64,000 nt of DNA from Theristus sp. LFF4_11 (lineage: Eukaryota > Nematoda > Chromadorea > Monhysterida > Xyalidae), in the NCBI GenBank assembly GCA_030248135.1, contig JASANC010003066.1:20001-84000 (forward strand), read 5' to 3'. A program made the translations under genes and the position numbers. Positions 20,058 to 30,231 of this stretch are shown in pieces. How positions within the stretch are numbered: position 1 is the stretch's first letter; each line of letters begins with the position of its first letter. Below the pieces are notes generated by a model. The model was not told where the DNA came from. It made no database searches and worked only from the letters and a program-made list of their open reading frames with translations.

Positions 20058-21018
20058 TGCTCTTGCGTGATGCCGTTTGTGTTTCACTGAAAATTGCAAC
20101 ATATTCTGATTTTTTTTCTGAATACTGTTCCAAAACTATTTATCCTACATAACTTAGTTTGCGTTATAGTTTGCGCTGTGTTTTTTTAAGAATTGCAAAA
20201 CATCCCGTTGCTGAATGCAAGCGAGAACACTTGATAAAAGTCCCCAGCCGGTCGGTCTCGGCACGGGTAACTGATTTCACGTAGATTGACGAATAATTGT
20301 GTGCACCGCTCAGCACTAACAAATAGAAAATCAGAACGAAGCTTCAAAAATGCCAAACACGAAAACCAACAGAAAAAAATTTTGGCGCAGCTTTCGTTTC
20401 GTTTCGTTTCGTTTCGGTTTTGGTGCTTTTGCTGTTTTTGTTGTTTTTTGGTGTTTTTTGCCGTTTTGTTGATTTCCCATTGGCCGCTCACCAAATTTGG
20501 TTCAGTATGCGCAGGCCTATCGCTGGAGTGACTGCCTCGTGGTTACAAAGTTGTTTGACCAATCACATTTGTTATCGTTGGGAGTCAAAATGGTACAACA
20601 GTCTCTTCTGACTGTTGGGCACTCTACTTGCATACACACAAAATGCAACTGTTACACAGTACACAGTCAAAGTACGTCTTTACTTTTGCCGTGCATCTTG
20701 TTCATTGATTGCTGAGTGTGTCATAAATTTCATAAAAAAATACTCGTGTACACGCGAAAACACACCGGTAGACTGGCCGTCTTGAATCGACTGCATAATT
20801 GACATTTGAAAGACTTCCAAAACTGCAAACTTTGTTTGAGACACGTCATACACCGCTAAAGCTTGATGCAAACACTGTCATTGCAAAACTTTATGGTGTT
20901 GAAGAAAAACGAATAAAATAATAACCGTTGCTTGAGTGGCCGAAATGAAACTAAAATTCTTCTGTCGAAACAAACTTGGATAAAAGCAGATTAATAAAAA
21001 AGTTAGAAGACTAATAAA
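20058..21018. other. Divergent intergenic region
   Basis: Lies between the minus-strand membrane protein gene and the plus-strand protease gene, so it should contain both promoters. A short (TTTCG)n run is at about 20,393-20,417. No gene is supported; small ORFs here are not conserved in any way I can see. Confidence 0.5.
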
Positions 21019-22937
21019 ATGCGATGGATTGAGAGCCGCCTGTGCATTCTGCTTGTGGCCGCCTTACTGACGACGTTTGGTGGTGCGTTTGACAGCTGTG
21101 GCTCACAGATTGACTTTCAGGCAAGTTTCGACAGTTAAAAAGCTCAATGTTTTGCCAACAGCTTTTTGGAACAAGTTGATGTGCTGGTTGCACTAACTAA
21201 ACTTGTTTCTCGGTTTCTGACGGAAAGTTTTCAATCGTTTGACACACAGGGCACCCCAGTGAGTTTCATTGCTGATGGACAACGCGTCAAAATACACGAA
21301 TTCCCGTGGATGGTCAGCATCAGGACTCGCTCAAACGAGGGCGCAGAACACATCTGCGGTCAGTCAGTACACATTGAAAAAACAACAACATAATAACAGC
21401 TCTTTGTGCAGCGAAATACAAAGTGAACGTAGGTATTGCTCATGTGGCGCATTTTGCGTGACTGTTGTGTGTGTTGCTGTGCAGGCGGCACCCTGATCCA
21501 CGTGGACACCGTGCTGACCGCAGCGCATTGTCTCCATGACACGCTCATCATCAACGGCAAGCCCCACAGGTGCGTGCGCATGCCTTCGAGGCAGCTCGAA
21601 TCCGCTGCACTCGAAATGAAAATGTCCGCTCTCCTGTCGGCCGTGGTGTCCCCGTGTCATATAAAAAGTAGCCACATAAAAAGCCGCCGGTGGCTTCGCT
21701 GCTCACTACTTTTAGCTCCAGGACACCATGCGGGACAGCGGACACAATGGTGGATTGACAGGACACCTAAGGGACACGCACCGGACACCTCTTCGGACAT
21801 TTTATTCAGCGTGCGTTGTGTGTCCAACATACTCAAATGCGACCAACCCCAACTGAAGCCCAGCCAATCAAGTTTTCTATATCACATTACTTTTTCAGAA
21901 TGAAAATCGGCATCAGTCGTTTGCTGGTGGCCACCGGTGGTCACTACCTGAACAGATCGCTGCCTGGAGAGACGGTGCACACGGTGGCGCACGTGCACAT
22001 ACACCCGAAGTTCTCAGTGGTCGACGCTGCTAACTTTGACTACGACATTGCACTCGTGTTCTTACGGTTAGTCGTCTCGCACAACTGCGACTGCACTTTA
22101 TTCCGCATATTTCACTGTGAATGTGCTGTGTATGTAACATGAAGTTCGCTTGCGGTTTTGTGTTTGTCCCCGGACTCGCAATTTGCAGTCCGTCAGTGCT
22201 ACGGACAGACAGACAGAACTGTCCAAAACATTTTTACTTCAAGAACAACTTTCGTTTCAGTGAGGCAGCGCATGCGACAGCGGCAGTGCAGCCCGCGTGC
22301 GTGGCTGGCGAACAAATGCACATGCGCATGCACGACCCGGACACGAAGAGCAGCTGCTTCGTCATCGGATGGGGCGATGATCCGTATGGTGCGTTGGGTG
22401 CGCACTGCTCTGGAAAACGGAGTTTTGTTTTGTGAACGGAGTCAGAAAAAATGTGCCACGTATGTCAAACTGGCATTTCGGCGAACAGATTCAAAATCAT
22501 TTTAACAACAGCGTTCAGCAAACAGATTCAACAGCATTCAAAAAACAATCCGCAGGCCAAAAAGCGCCGTCATCGTATTTATTGTGAATCGTATTGTGTG
22601 TAGTGTTGTCGCGGTTCACGTTTTGAAGGTCGCGAGCGGTTTTGGTACGGTTTATTAAAAATTGCTAGCGGCACGGTTCGGTTGCCGATCTTTCTGTTAC
22701 CGTGGCCACACTACATCTGTACCTTATTTATTCAGCCACGTCTAACAAAAATGACGTCATGTGGCAGTGCGACACGTTCGAATAATAACAAACTCACAGT
22801 GCATTTCGCGTTGCAGATCGTGAGGCTGGTCAGACCAACGAACTGCGCTACCGGCGTGTGCCGCTGCTGGACGCCGAGACGTGCACGTCAAGCGAACTGA
22901 GCAGCGCTGCCTGGAAGACTGGCTTCAAGCCGTCGAG
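21019..22937 (+). CDS. Chymotrypsin-like serine protease, 3' end missing
   Basis: Exons 21019-21120, 21250-21358, 21485-21569, 21899-22066, 22261-22388, 22817-22937 join in phase (intron 1 starts with GC). Exon 1 gives a signal peptide (LCILLVAALLTTFGG) for secretion. Exon 2 has EFPWMVSI, exon 3 VLTAAHC with the catalytic histidine, exon 4 DYDIAL with the catalytic aspartate, and exon 5 SSCFVIGWG. These are standard S1-family landmarks in order. The last exon should carry GDSGGP with the catalytic serine. I do not find it in either strand of the following sequence. Instead the coding stops at a donor-like AG|GTTCGG and is followed by a fold-back transposon, the Polinton and then unrelated genes. 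The gene is therefore truncated, or its last exon lies beyond the window. The usual activation site is not obvious, although FIADGQRV precedes the mature start. Confidence 0.88.
21633..21800. mobile_element. MITE in protease intron 3
   Basis: GGTGTCCCCGTGTC...AAAAAGTAG is mirrored by CTACTTTTAGCTCCAGGACACC, and several further GGACAC motifs follow. Related to the GGTGTC family at 8,873, 15,212 and 24,258. Confidence 0.55.
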
Positions 22938-23040
22938 GTTCGGTCAGCACAACCGACGTAGCATGCGAACGCATTTGTTTTGTGTCATTTTATACTGAGG
23001 ACAAACATTTTTGTTTGTTGCGTTGTTTTAAAAAGGGCAC

Positions 23041-24185
23041 CTAGACCAATAACCAAACTAGACAACTGACCACTGTAAAACTGGGCAACCAAAAAGCTAC
23101 AATGTTACAAAGTTAAAAAGTTTCAAAGTTGAAAAGCTACAAAGTTTTGAAGTTTATAAGCGCACAAGTTCATAAGCTAACGCGCAAAGATTTGCAGCTG
23201 TCCAGTTGACCAGTTTTCCAGTTTTCCAGTTACCGGCTTTCCAGTTGGCTAGTTTTCTAGTTTTCCAGTATTCCAGTTACCAGTTTTCCAGTTGGCTAGT
23301 TCTCCAGTTTACCAGTTGCCCAGTTGCCCAGTTAACTGGTCATCTGGAAAACTGGTAAACTGGAGAACTAGCCAACTGGACAACTGGAAAACTAGCTACC
23401 GTATTACCCCCATTAAACCCCCCACCACCATTAATCCCCCCCCCCCACCAATAAACCCCCACCCCCCAACCAGTTTCCGAATAATCCCCCCCCCCACAAA
23501 TAATCCCCCATGGGGGATTATTGGAGACCTGTTTGAAACACATACCCAGCGAATTCAGTGGCTGGTTGCAGTGAAAATGATGAAATTGTGCTACCAAAGG
23601 CCCCAAATGGGTGAGTTAATAGTAATTTCATTACAAAAGGCTGTTATAAAAGGAAATTTCCATGTAGAGTAGAAGTTTCTGCGACTTTCTTGCCTGCCCT
23701 GCAATGTATTTTTGCCATTTTTCAACAAACCCCCACCCCTAGAATTTTTTTGTAAATAAACCCCCCCCCCCCACCAATAATCCCCCCCCACCAATAAACC
23801 CCCACCCCTAAAAGTCGCTGACGTATTAATCCCCCATGGGGGTTTATTGGGGGTAATACGGTAACTGGAAAACTGGCCAACTGGTGAACAGAAAAAGTGG
23901 TAAACTGGAAAACTGGCTAACTGGAGAATTGGCCAACAGGTGAAAAGGAAAAGTGGTAAATTGGAAAACTGGCCAACTGGAAAATGGCTAACTGGAAAAC
24001 TGGCTAACTTGACAACTGGAAAACTGGTCAACTGGACAGCTGCAAATCTTTGCGCGTTAGCTTATGAACGTGTGCGCTTATAAACTTCAAAATTTTGTAA
24101 CTTTTCAACTTTGAAACTTTTTAACTTTGTAACGTTGTAGCTTTTTTGGTTGCCCAGTTTTACAGTGGTCAGTTGTAGTTTGATT
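23041..24185. mobile_element. Fold-back element with CCAGTTTTCCAG arms
   Basis: Two arms of about 330-350 bp are inverted copies: the left at about 23,050-23,398 and the right at about 23,872-24,180. Each goes from CTGACCACTGTAAAACTGGG through a run of AAAGCTACAA/AAAGTTT repeats, then GCGCAAAGATTTGCAGCTG, then a CCAGTT-TTCCAGTT minisatellite. The left arm itself ends in a palindrome at about 23,280-23,398. There are no coding sequences. It fits a Foldback-like or long-arm MITE structure. Confidence 0.8.
23398..23872. mobile_element. Nested MITE with C-rich ends
   Basis: Sits exactly at the centre of the fold-back element. Ends are TACCGTATTACCCCCATTAA and its near complement TTATTGGGGGTAATACGGTA. 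Inside each end are tracts of 7 to 13 C with ACCAATAAACCCCC spacers, and CCCCCATGGGGG palindromes. The G-rich minus strand could form quadruplexes. Confidence 0.75.
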
Positions 24186-24257
24186 GTCTAGTGAGCAGCA
24201 TTTCTCTCTCAGCGTAGTTGGTCCAACAAAAACGTGAAAATTTGACACCATGGTAAA

Positions 24258-24375
24258 AATGTGTCCGAGTAGGTGTCCTGTTGGTCTGGGTGTCCCGCGC
24301 GGGTGGGTCTCCGTGTCTCTGACGGAAATAAGTGGCCCAAAATGCCGAGTAGGGTGCTGCCACTTTTATTTCACG
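24258..24375. mobile_element. MITE of the GGTGTC family next to the Polinton end
   Basis: GTGTCCGAGTAGGTGTCC and repeated GGGTGTC/GGGTCTC motifs surround ATAAGTGGCCCAAAATGCCG and GCTGCCACTTTTATTTC, both shared with other copies in the window. It ends about 58 bp before the Polinton. Confidence 0.55.
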
Positions 24376-24599
24376 AAGACCACGCGGTGCACCGGGCTTC
24401 GTTTGCAATGCACATGCATTGTGCTTAGTGCTAGTAGTGTAGCCGACTGACTTCTCTGCGGGATTTTGTAAAATTTTTTTATAAACTCAGCCGATCTGAT
24501 TTTTGTTGCAACCAAATATTTTCCACAAACCAGCCGATGTGAAACCAGCAAAACACCGAGTTCAGCCAGCGCGACTGAAACTCTATACCGAGATAAACG

Positions 24600-25075
24600 T
24601 TTGCGAGAGACAAAAATTTTCACCAACGTTTTCGCGTTGAGACCCAAAATTGACTTTGCTGCGGCAGTTTGAGAGACAAAAATTTTCACCAACTTTTCGC
24701 GTCGAGACCCAAAATTGACTTTGCTGCGGCAGTTTGAGAGACAAAAATTTTCACCAACTTTTCGCGTCGAGACCCAAAATTGACTTTGCTGCGGCAGTTT
24801 GAGAGACAAAAATTTTCACCAACTTTTCGCGTCGAGACCCAAAATTGACTTTGCTGCGGCAGTTTGAGAGACAAAAATTTTCAACAACGTTTTCGCGTCG
24901 AGACCCAAATTTGACTTTGCTGCGGCAGTTTGAGAGACAAAAATTTTCAACAACGTTTTCGCGTCGAGACCCAAAATTGACTTGGCTGCAGTAAATTTTT
25001 TCGACTCGCTGCGGCATTTTGAGAACTTTTCAACAATGTTTTCGCGCCGAGACCGAAAATTGACTTCGCTGCCTT
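24600..25075. repeat. 65-bp tandem repeats near the left end
   Basis: About seven units of 65 bp, marked by TCGCGTCGAGACCCAAAATT and GCTGCGGCAGTTTGAGAGAC. Units differ in whether they read CACCAAC or CAACAAC. They begin about 170 bp from the end of the element. Open frames through them come from the repeat unit and are not credible proteins. Confidence 0.9.
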
Positions 25076-25394
25076 TTCAATCATCATTTTAAAACGAAAC
25101 TCATTTCTACATAAACTTTTCGTGCACGTTCAAAAATTTGTATCATACCAAAAAAAATGTTGTGCGCATACAGTGGTGGTGGTGAGGCTTTGATGGTCTG
25201 ACGTTAAAATATGCTACACTGTGCTATGACCATTGAAATGTGATAGTGCTCCACACGCGTACACGCACTTGGGTGTTGGGTGTTTATTGGAATCCAAAAC
25301 AATCGTTCACGCTGTTCCATCACATTTTTTATCACAAATGCTACTAAACAAAAAACAACTCAGTAATTTTTTAATTTTTTTTTTCACTGGGCAG

Positions 25395-25675
25395 ATTTGC
25401 AGTGTGTCATAATCTGCCACGTTCAGTTGTGGCAGACTAAGCTGGGTGCGACAGTCTGCCACCTCCAGCCATGGCATACTTGCAGAGTGTCATAATCTGC
25501 CACGTTCAGTTGTGGCAGACTAACCTGGGTGCGACAGTCTGCCACCTCCAGCCATGGCATACTTGCAGAGTGTCATAATCTGCCACGTTCAGTTGCGGCA
25601 GACTAAGCAGGGTATGGTAGTCTGTCACGTCCAGCCGTGGCAGACTTTGCAGGGTGTCATAATCTGCCAACCAGC
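25395..25675. repeat. Palindromic TCTGCCAC/GTGGCAGA array (left arm)
   Basis: Three to four units of about 90 bp, each with GTGTCATAATCTGCCACGTT, GTTGTGGCAGACTAA and GTCTGCCACCTCCAGCCATG. TCTGCCAC and GTGGCAGA alternate so that hairpins can form. The mirrored array is in the right arm, and a close relative of the motif occurs at 28,370-28,460 and 28,725-28,815. Confidence 0.85.
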
Positions 25676-26214
25676 AAAACACCCAAAAAGCAGAATTAAA
25701 CTAAAAATCAACCAAGTTTGGGTGTTGTTGTTGTTCACTCACTTCAGTGTGCTGTGTTCAGTGCCTATATAAATATCTGCATTGCATACCAAAAATGTTG
25801 TGCGTTGTGAGTGAGGCTAAAATCAGCTGCGCTGTGCTGACCGCTGAAATGTGATACTCCAAACGCACACGCGCATGCGCATTGGTTGTGTATTCAAACA
25901 CAAAACATGCTGTTCACGTTGTTCCATCACAATTTTTTATTGCAAATGCGACTCAACAAAAAACAACTCAGTAATTTTTTTAAAAAAATTTCATTTTTTT
26001 CAAATTGAGCAATTTATCAGAATAATAACAGCTAAACGGTCAACAAATGTGTTTGAATGTGACTCAACAATCAAATTAACAATTTTCTTTTGATCAACAA
26101 AATTCGACAAAACAACAACAACGTGTTTTTTTGCTGAGCAACTGGATTGAAAATAACAGCCGTGAGTCAAAGAAAAAAAACCCGAAAGACCGTGAAATAA
26201 TGACGAAGCACCGA

Positions 26215-26569
26215 TTACAAATTCACCAAGTCTTGAACCGAACCGTGCTCACGGCGGCCACAACAGCTCTTGCAAGCCTAAAATTTTGTCAAATTGTTAC
26301 CCCAGCCATTTTTTGTCACATTTGAAATGCCTATTTGCCTTACATAGCAGACGAAGCATACCTGATACACACCGCACGTGAGTATTGCCAGGAATTCGCC
26401 CACGACAGCCCACTTTTCGTTGCTGTAGCCCATCGCCGCACGCTCTGCTGGCGACAGGCGTCCGCCTTTCTTCAGCGCTCTAATGTAGCACGCAACCACC
26501 CATGCTGCAGTCAAGCCCGCACCGCCACCAGCGCATATACCTCCGATCCCCAAAATTTAAATTGCCCAT
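26215..26569 (-). pseudogene. Small membrane protein gene, left-arm copy, frameshifted
   Basis: Counterpart of the intact gene at 45,329-45,682. Exon 1 is 26569-26362 and exon 2 is 26277-26215, with GT-AG boundaries as in the right arm. After the sixth codon the left copy reads TTTTGGGG where the right reads TTTAGGG, one base more, which puts the ATG out of frame with the rest. Unless another start is used, this copy is not translated. Confidence 0.7.
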
Positions 26570-27012
26570 TTGAAAATATCATTTTTTGTAAAGTTTTAAA
26601 AGTTGAAGTTGAAGTTGTTTTTCTCAGGTTTGAATAAAAAATTGCAAAAAAATCCCACTCTGTTTTTTAAAGCTTTAAAAACACACATGACGCCACATTG
26701 CCGCCGCTTCCACCACCCGTTTCACCGCCGTCGTCGCCTTGAACTGTGCGCGGCTCCGGCGTCGCCTGAAAGTTTTGTCACGTTTCTTTTTTTTTGTTCT
26801 TAAAAATTTTGTGATTAAAAACAAAGAATTTAAAAAAATACAAAGCACACCACACCTCACACATCTCCACCGATATCGAGGCCATTTTGTGTTTCTGGAC
26901 CAGCTCACGGCGGAACGGCGCCCATTTTTCGGTTTTCACGCACCCACGAACTTGCAACTTTCGCACAACGCTGAATTGAAAAAAACACTATTCATGCAAG
27001 ATTTTTTGAACA

Positions 27013-27198
27013 CTAAAAGCGGCAAAAAGCCGCTTGAATCAAAACACACATGTTTGTCGGGACTTCGTTTGGCAAATCAAGACAGATCAGTTGGCGCTCG
27101 TAAACAGAATAGACGCAGTTTTCTGGAACGTTTGCCAACGCCAAAAACGCTGACGAAAACACGACGACGACGCCGACGACGAACAATTTCAAAATCAT
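27013..27198 (-). CDS. Short signal-peptide ORF, left-arm copy
   Basis: A 61-codon ORF beginning with a strong hydrophobic leader (LKLFVVGVVVVFSSAFLALA), then a short cysteine-containing segment (ENCVYSVYERQLICLD). It looks like a small secreted or signal-anchored protein, or the first exon of a longer gene running outward: splice-like sites and open frames continue to about 26,690. The right-arm copy (44,699-44,884) differs by one residue near the C-terminus (Trp for Cys). Function unknown. Confidence 0.5.
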   Translation of the reverse strand: MILKLFVVGVVVVFSSAFLALANVPENCVYSVYERQLICLDLPNEVPTNMCVLIQAAFCRF

Positions 27199-27240
27199 TT
27201 TCTAAACCATCTTCCGAACCTGTGCTAAACGACAAAAGAA

Positions 27241-27498
27241 ATGTTTTTTACAAAAAAAAATTTGTCTGCACCAAAATTATTTTTTATTAAAAAAATTAAA
27301 ATTAAAAAGTGCGCTTCAAAACAATTCACGCTCTACTTGAAAACCGAGCCGTACGTCTGTGATTGCAAGCGTCAGTTTTTGAATCTATCAGGGCTTACTC
27401 TACATAAGCATCGCTGCAAAACAAACACGACTCCGCACGAGGTTGAGGCCGCCATAGCACTAATGGATTTTGGTTCGTTTTATTTTTACCATTTTTAA
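27241..27498 (+). CDS. Zinc-finger-like ORF spanning the inner edge of the left TIR
   Basis: An 85-codon ORF with a basic N-terminus encoded inside the TIR and a C-terminal finger-like motif outside it (VCDCKRQF...LTLHKHRC). Spacing resembles a C2H2 or C2HC finger. Because the first half lies in the repeat, the right arm carries the same first half without the finger. It could be an exon of a longer gene. Role unknown. Confidence 0.4.
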   Translation: MFFTKKNLSAPKLFFIKKIKIKKCASKQFTLYLKTEPYVCDCKRQFLNLSGLTLHKHRCKTNTTPHEVEAAIALMDFGSFYFYHF

Positions 27499-27671
27499 CA
27501 TGCAGAAATTAATAAACAGCACAATTTATATGCAGAGCACAAAAACATTTTAGCATCAACCAGCAAACATTCAAACTAAACGTTCATCACTTCCAGTTCC
27601 ACTTCTGCAGCAGCAGCAGCAGTCTAAAAGGTATGTTTTGTTACCGCGACAACAACCCAATCAATAAATCA

Positions 27672-27890
27672 CTAATCTTCAAGTACCTCAGCCGGACGTT
27701 TGCACCTTTTGATCAGTGCTTTCACACCGAGCACAAAGAGCCCAGTCAGAATCGTTGATAAATAGGCACTGCATGCCCCCAACACCGCCACAGTAGCTAA
27801 AAATGAGTATTTACATGTAACCCAAGATACACACACATAAAAAACATAGTCACTACATAATAAAACTGACTGACTGACTGAAAAACCCAC
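27672..27890 (-). CDS. Small hydrophobic ORF
   Basis: The frame encodes two hydrophobic stretches (VAVLGACSAYLSTILTGLFV is the clearer) followed by a basic/acidic tail, KRCKRPAEVLED. A splice acceptor-like TTTTTAG lies just before ATVAVLG, so the real gene may begin in an upstream exon. No family recognised. Confidence 0.35.
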   Translation of the reverse strand: MGFSVSQSVLLCSDYVFYVCVSWVTCKYSFLATVAVLGACSAYLSTILTGLFVLGVKALIKRCKRPAEVLED

Positions 27891-27923
27891 AATATTTCAG
27901 ATTTGGTTCTGTTGTTGTGCTGA

Positions 27924-28492
27924 TCACCGGAGGTAGCCCAGACGCGCCCTAAAGTTACAAAACGTAACATGATATTTGTAATATTTTAACATGTGTCCAC
28001 ATACCACTTCATTTTTTCCGCAAAGCGAATGTGTTGTATTTTCCGTGTATTCTGTTTTACAGTACCAGGTTGTAACTGAAACAATTATGCAAATATGTGT
28101 GGCTTGATTTATATGATTGTTTTTCATTCCCTTTTTTCTAACCTGTGCTTCCATGCTTTCTAACCAGGCTGTGCTTACATGCGGTCTTGTCGAGATCACT
28201 CTGTGTGTTGCAACGTGCACGGCGGGCAACCCAGCTGCTGACACTCGCAAATAAGGCACCTGTACTGCTCTAAACGTAAAACTCTTTATTTTGCTGAACT
28301 CTTTATTCAAACACTTACAGGCGTTGTGCGGTGCACAGTTCGCTGCACAGGCGTTGTGCGGATGTCGGATTTCAGGTCGGGCAGACTATGCACGGTGTCA
28401 AAGTCTGCCTGCTCCACCCCCGGCAGACTTGGAAGGGTGTCCGTGTCTGCCACCCGCACAGACGTTGTGCGGTGCACTGTTGTCGGAGGCAC
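27924..28492 (-). CDS. Possible multi-exon hypothetical gene
   Basis: A chain of open segments with good splice signals: first exon ending at GTAAGT near 28,322, then about 28,270-28,150 (donor GTTAGA), then about 28,077-28,008 (donor GTATGT), then a short last exon ending at 27,924. Phases agree for the last three. The first exon has a near-identical duplicate at 28,661-28,846, also ending in GTAAGT, which could be an alternative first exon. The product would be small and basic. No domain recognised. Confidence 0.3.
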
Positions 28493-28862
28493 TTGTTCGG
28501 TTGTTTTAAATGATTGAGACGCCTAAGTCGATTATTCAATTACACATTTTATTCATCAAAAAGCTAAAAATTGCTTATTGTGGTATTAACGCATAAAACA
28601 CACTTTTCAATAAGGCAAACTGCAAACTCGTTAGCCGCCACATTTTGCTGAACTCTTTATTCAAAAACTTACAGGCGTTGTGCGGTGCACAGGTCGGTGC
28701 ACAGGCGTTGTGCGGATGTCGGATTTCAGGTCGGGCAGACTAGGAACCGTGTCAAAGTCTGCCTGTTCCACCCCCGGCAGACTTGGAAGGGTGTCAGTGT
28801 CTGCCACCCGCACAGGCGTTGTGCGGTGCACTGCTGTCAGAGGCACTTGTTCGGTTGTTTCA
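28290..28862. repeat. Duplicated 215-bp segment with GGCAGACT palindromes
   Basis: 28,290-28,505 and 28,643-28,862 are about 93% identical by eye, starting TTTTGCTGAACTCTTTATTC and ending GAGGCACTTGTTCGGTTGTT. Each holds GGCAGACTTGGAAGGGTGTC next to TCTGCCACCCGCACAG, nearly the same as part of the array in the TIRs. Each is also rich in GTTGTGCGG repeats. Confidence 0.8.
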
Positions 28863-29258
28863 ACCGCCTAAAACTTTGAAGCCTTCTGCGTACTGTTGGT
28901 GTATCCCTATTAAATACAGTTTACAAGTAACAAGTAAATTATCAAATTTCACGTGCCTTGTCGCATGCCGCAACATTCGTTTGCACAATAAAGTTGTGCA
29001 CTTTTAGCAGTTTCACAAACAACGACCAGTCAGAAGTCGCTACACACGATGTAACCTCCATTTTGTGCATTTTGCTAAACTAATAAAAATGTCAGCATGT
29101 TCAAATTGTTAAAAAAATTTCTCAACTTTGCAACCTACATTGCGGGCACGAACGACGGCAAATTCTCGCATTTCAGGAGACGTGAAAACACATCAAACGT
29201 GCAACCGGTCGGAATCTGAGGCAACACTTTAAACTCCGCGTTTGAGAACGCAAAAATT
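28863..29258. other. Mostly non-coding, one tiny ORF
   Basis: A 40-codon ORF at 29,097-29,219 is basic and has no recognised relatives. The rest probably holds the promoter for the zinc-finger and integrase genes. Confidence 0.4.
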
Positions 29259-29595
29259 ATGGCACAGGCGATGCTTGATAAGGCATTCAAATGCAACGAG
29301 TGCGACGACATTTTGCCCGATCTGAAAGGTGTCTGCTTATAAAATTTTTCTAAATATATTCTTTTTTAAGACATTTTAAATTTCAGCTTTTGGAAAGCAC
29401 TTCAAAAAGTTTCACAATGACAATGGCGTTTGCGCGACAACACGATCGATATTTGAGCTACGTCTGCGACTTTGTGAGCGATGCATTCTAAATCAACACT
29501 TTATTCCAAAAAATAACGTCAATAACCATTCAAACAAAATAATCACAAGTCTTTGTGAGCAGTGCTCAAAACTTCCGCAAAATGGATTTACTTGA
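29259..29595 (+). CDS. Small zinc-finger/ribbon protein upstream of integrase
   Basis: Two exons, 29259-29328 and 29387-29595, join in phase to about 92 residues. The first ends in FKCNECDDILPDL and the second opens with FGKHFKKFHND, so a C-x2-C...H-x4-H finger is split by the intron. Two more cysteine pairs follow (LCERC and LCEQC), suggesting a second metal site. Its 3' end overlaps the start of the integrase ORF by 14 bases in another frame. Small zinc-binding proteins are common in large DNA viruses, but I cannot name this one. Confidence 0.6.
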
Positions 29596-30231
29596 TGACC
29601 TCTATTACGATAAAACTGGCGAAGCTGGAGCATTTTCAAGACCACAAATTTTATTCCAAGAAGCTAAAAAACAAGACTCAACAATAACAAAACAACAAGT
29701 TGATGATTTTCTTAAAAATGAAGATGCGTACTACACATATCGCCAAGCACCGAATTATATTCCTGCACACGTTTCGGCGCGCAACTACCACGTCAATCGT
29801 GCAGACCAACTGTGGCAAATGGACTCATTTTATTTGACCAAAAGTTTTAAATCACCGTTTAAAGCTGTTTTTCTCGTGGTTGATGTTTTCACCAAACAAA
29901 TACATGTTCGACCGTTGAGAAAAATTAATAAAACTACAGCCCTACGAGCATTTCTAAACATTGTAAATGAGGAAAACAATGGCAAATTACCAGCATCGCT
30001 TATGGGTGATCGAGGTGTGGAACACGGAGACATAATAGAATACTGCAAACAAAATGGTGTAAATTTTTATTATCCACCACTACACTCGAAAAATAAATGC
30101 GCTGGTTAGTTTTGTTTTGTAATGATATGGTTTCTCAAGTCAGCAAATCAAAATACCGATTTTCAGTTGCTGAAAGAGCGGTCAGATCTCTACGAACGAT
30201 CTGCAGCAAAAATCATTTGCTGTTCGTTTGA
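29582..30231 (+). CDS. Polinton integrase (retrovirus-like DDE)
   Basis: Exon 1 is 29582-30104 and exon 2 is 30167-30231. The start at 29,582 gives the typical N-terminus MDLLDDLYYD. Family features: WQMDSF with the first catalytic Asp, MGDRG with the second Asp region, and VAERAVRSLR with the catalytic Glu in exon 2, so the active site is split by the 62-bp intron. It catalyses insertion of the linear element DNA into the host genome. The protein is short (about 195 residues) and stops soon after the Glu helix, without the C-terminal chromodomain or SH3-like domain often present in Polinton integrases. Exon 2 overlaps the likely acceptor of the downstream penton-like exon. Confidence 0.92.

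Larger units (their letters stand above)
24433..27343 (+). repeat. Polinton left terminal inverted repeat
   Basis: About 2.9 kb, nearly identical to the reverse complement of 44,557-47,572. It contains 65-bp tandem repeats near the outer end, a palindromic GGCAGACT array, two small outward-facing genes and the first part of a zinc-finger ORF. It is about 100 bp shorter than the right arm, mainly from repeat-copy number. Confidence 0.95.

Noticed and set aside
24600..25017. Long repetitive ORFs such as 24,366-24,809 (minus)
   Set aside because: A 65-bp repeat is not a multiple of three; openness is due to lack of stops in the unit and not to coding.
26739..27290. 183-codon rightward ORF in the left TIR
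   Set aside because: Antisense to the signal-peptide ORF and rich in Lys/Arg from AT-rich and GACGAC repeats. The right-arm counterpart is split into two shorter frames.
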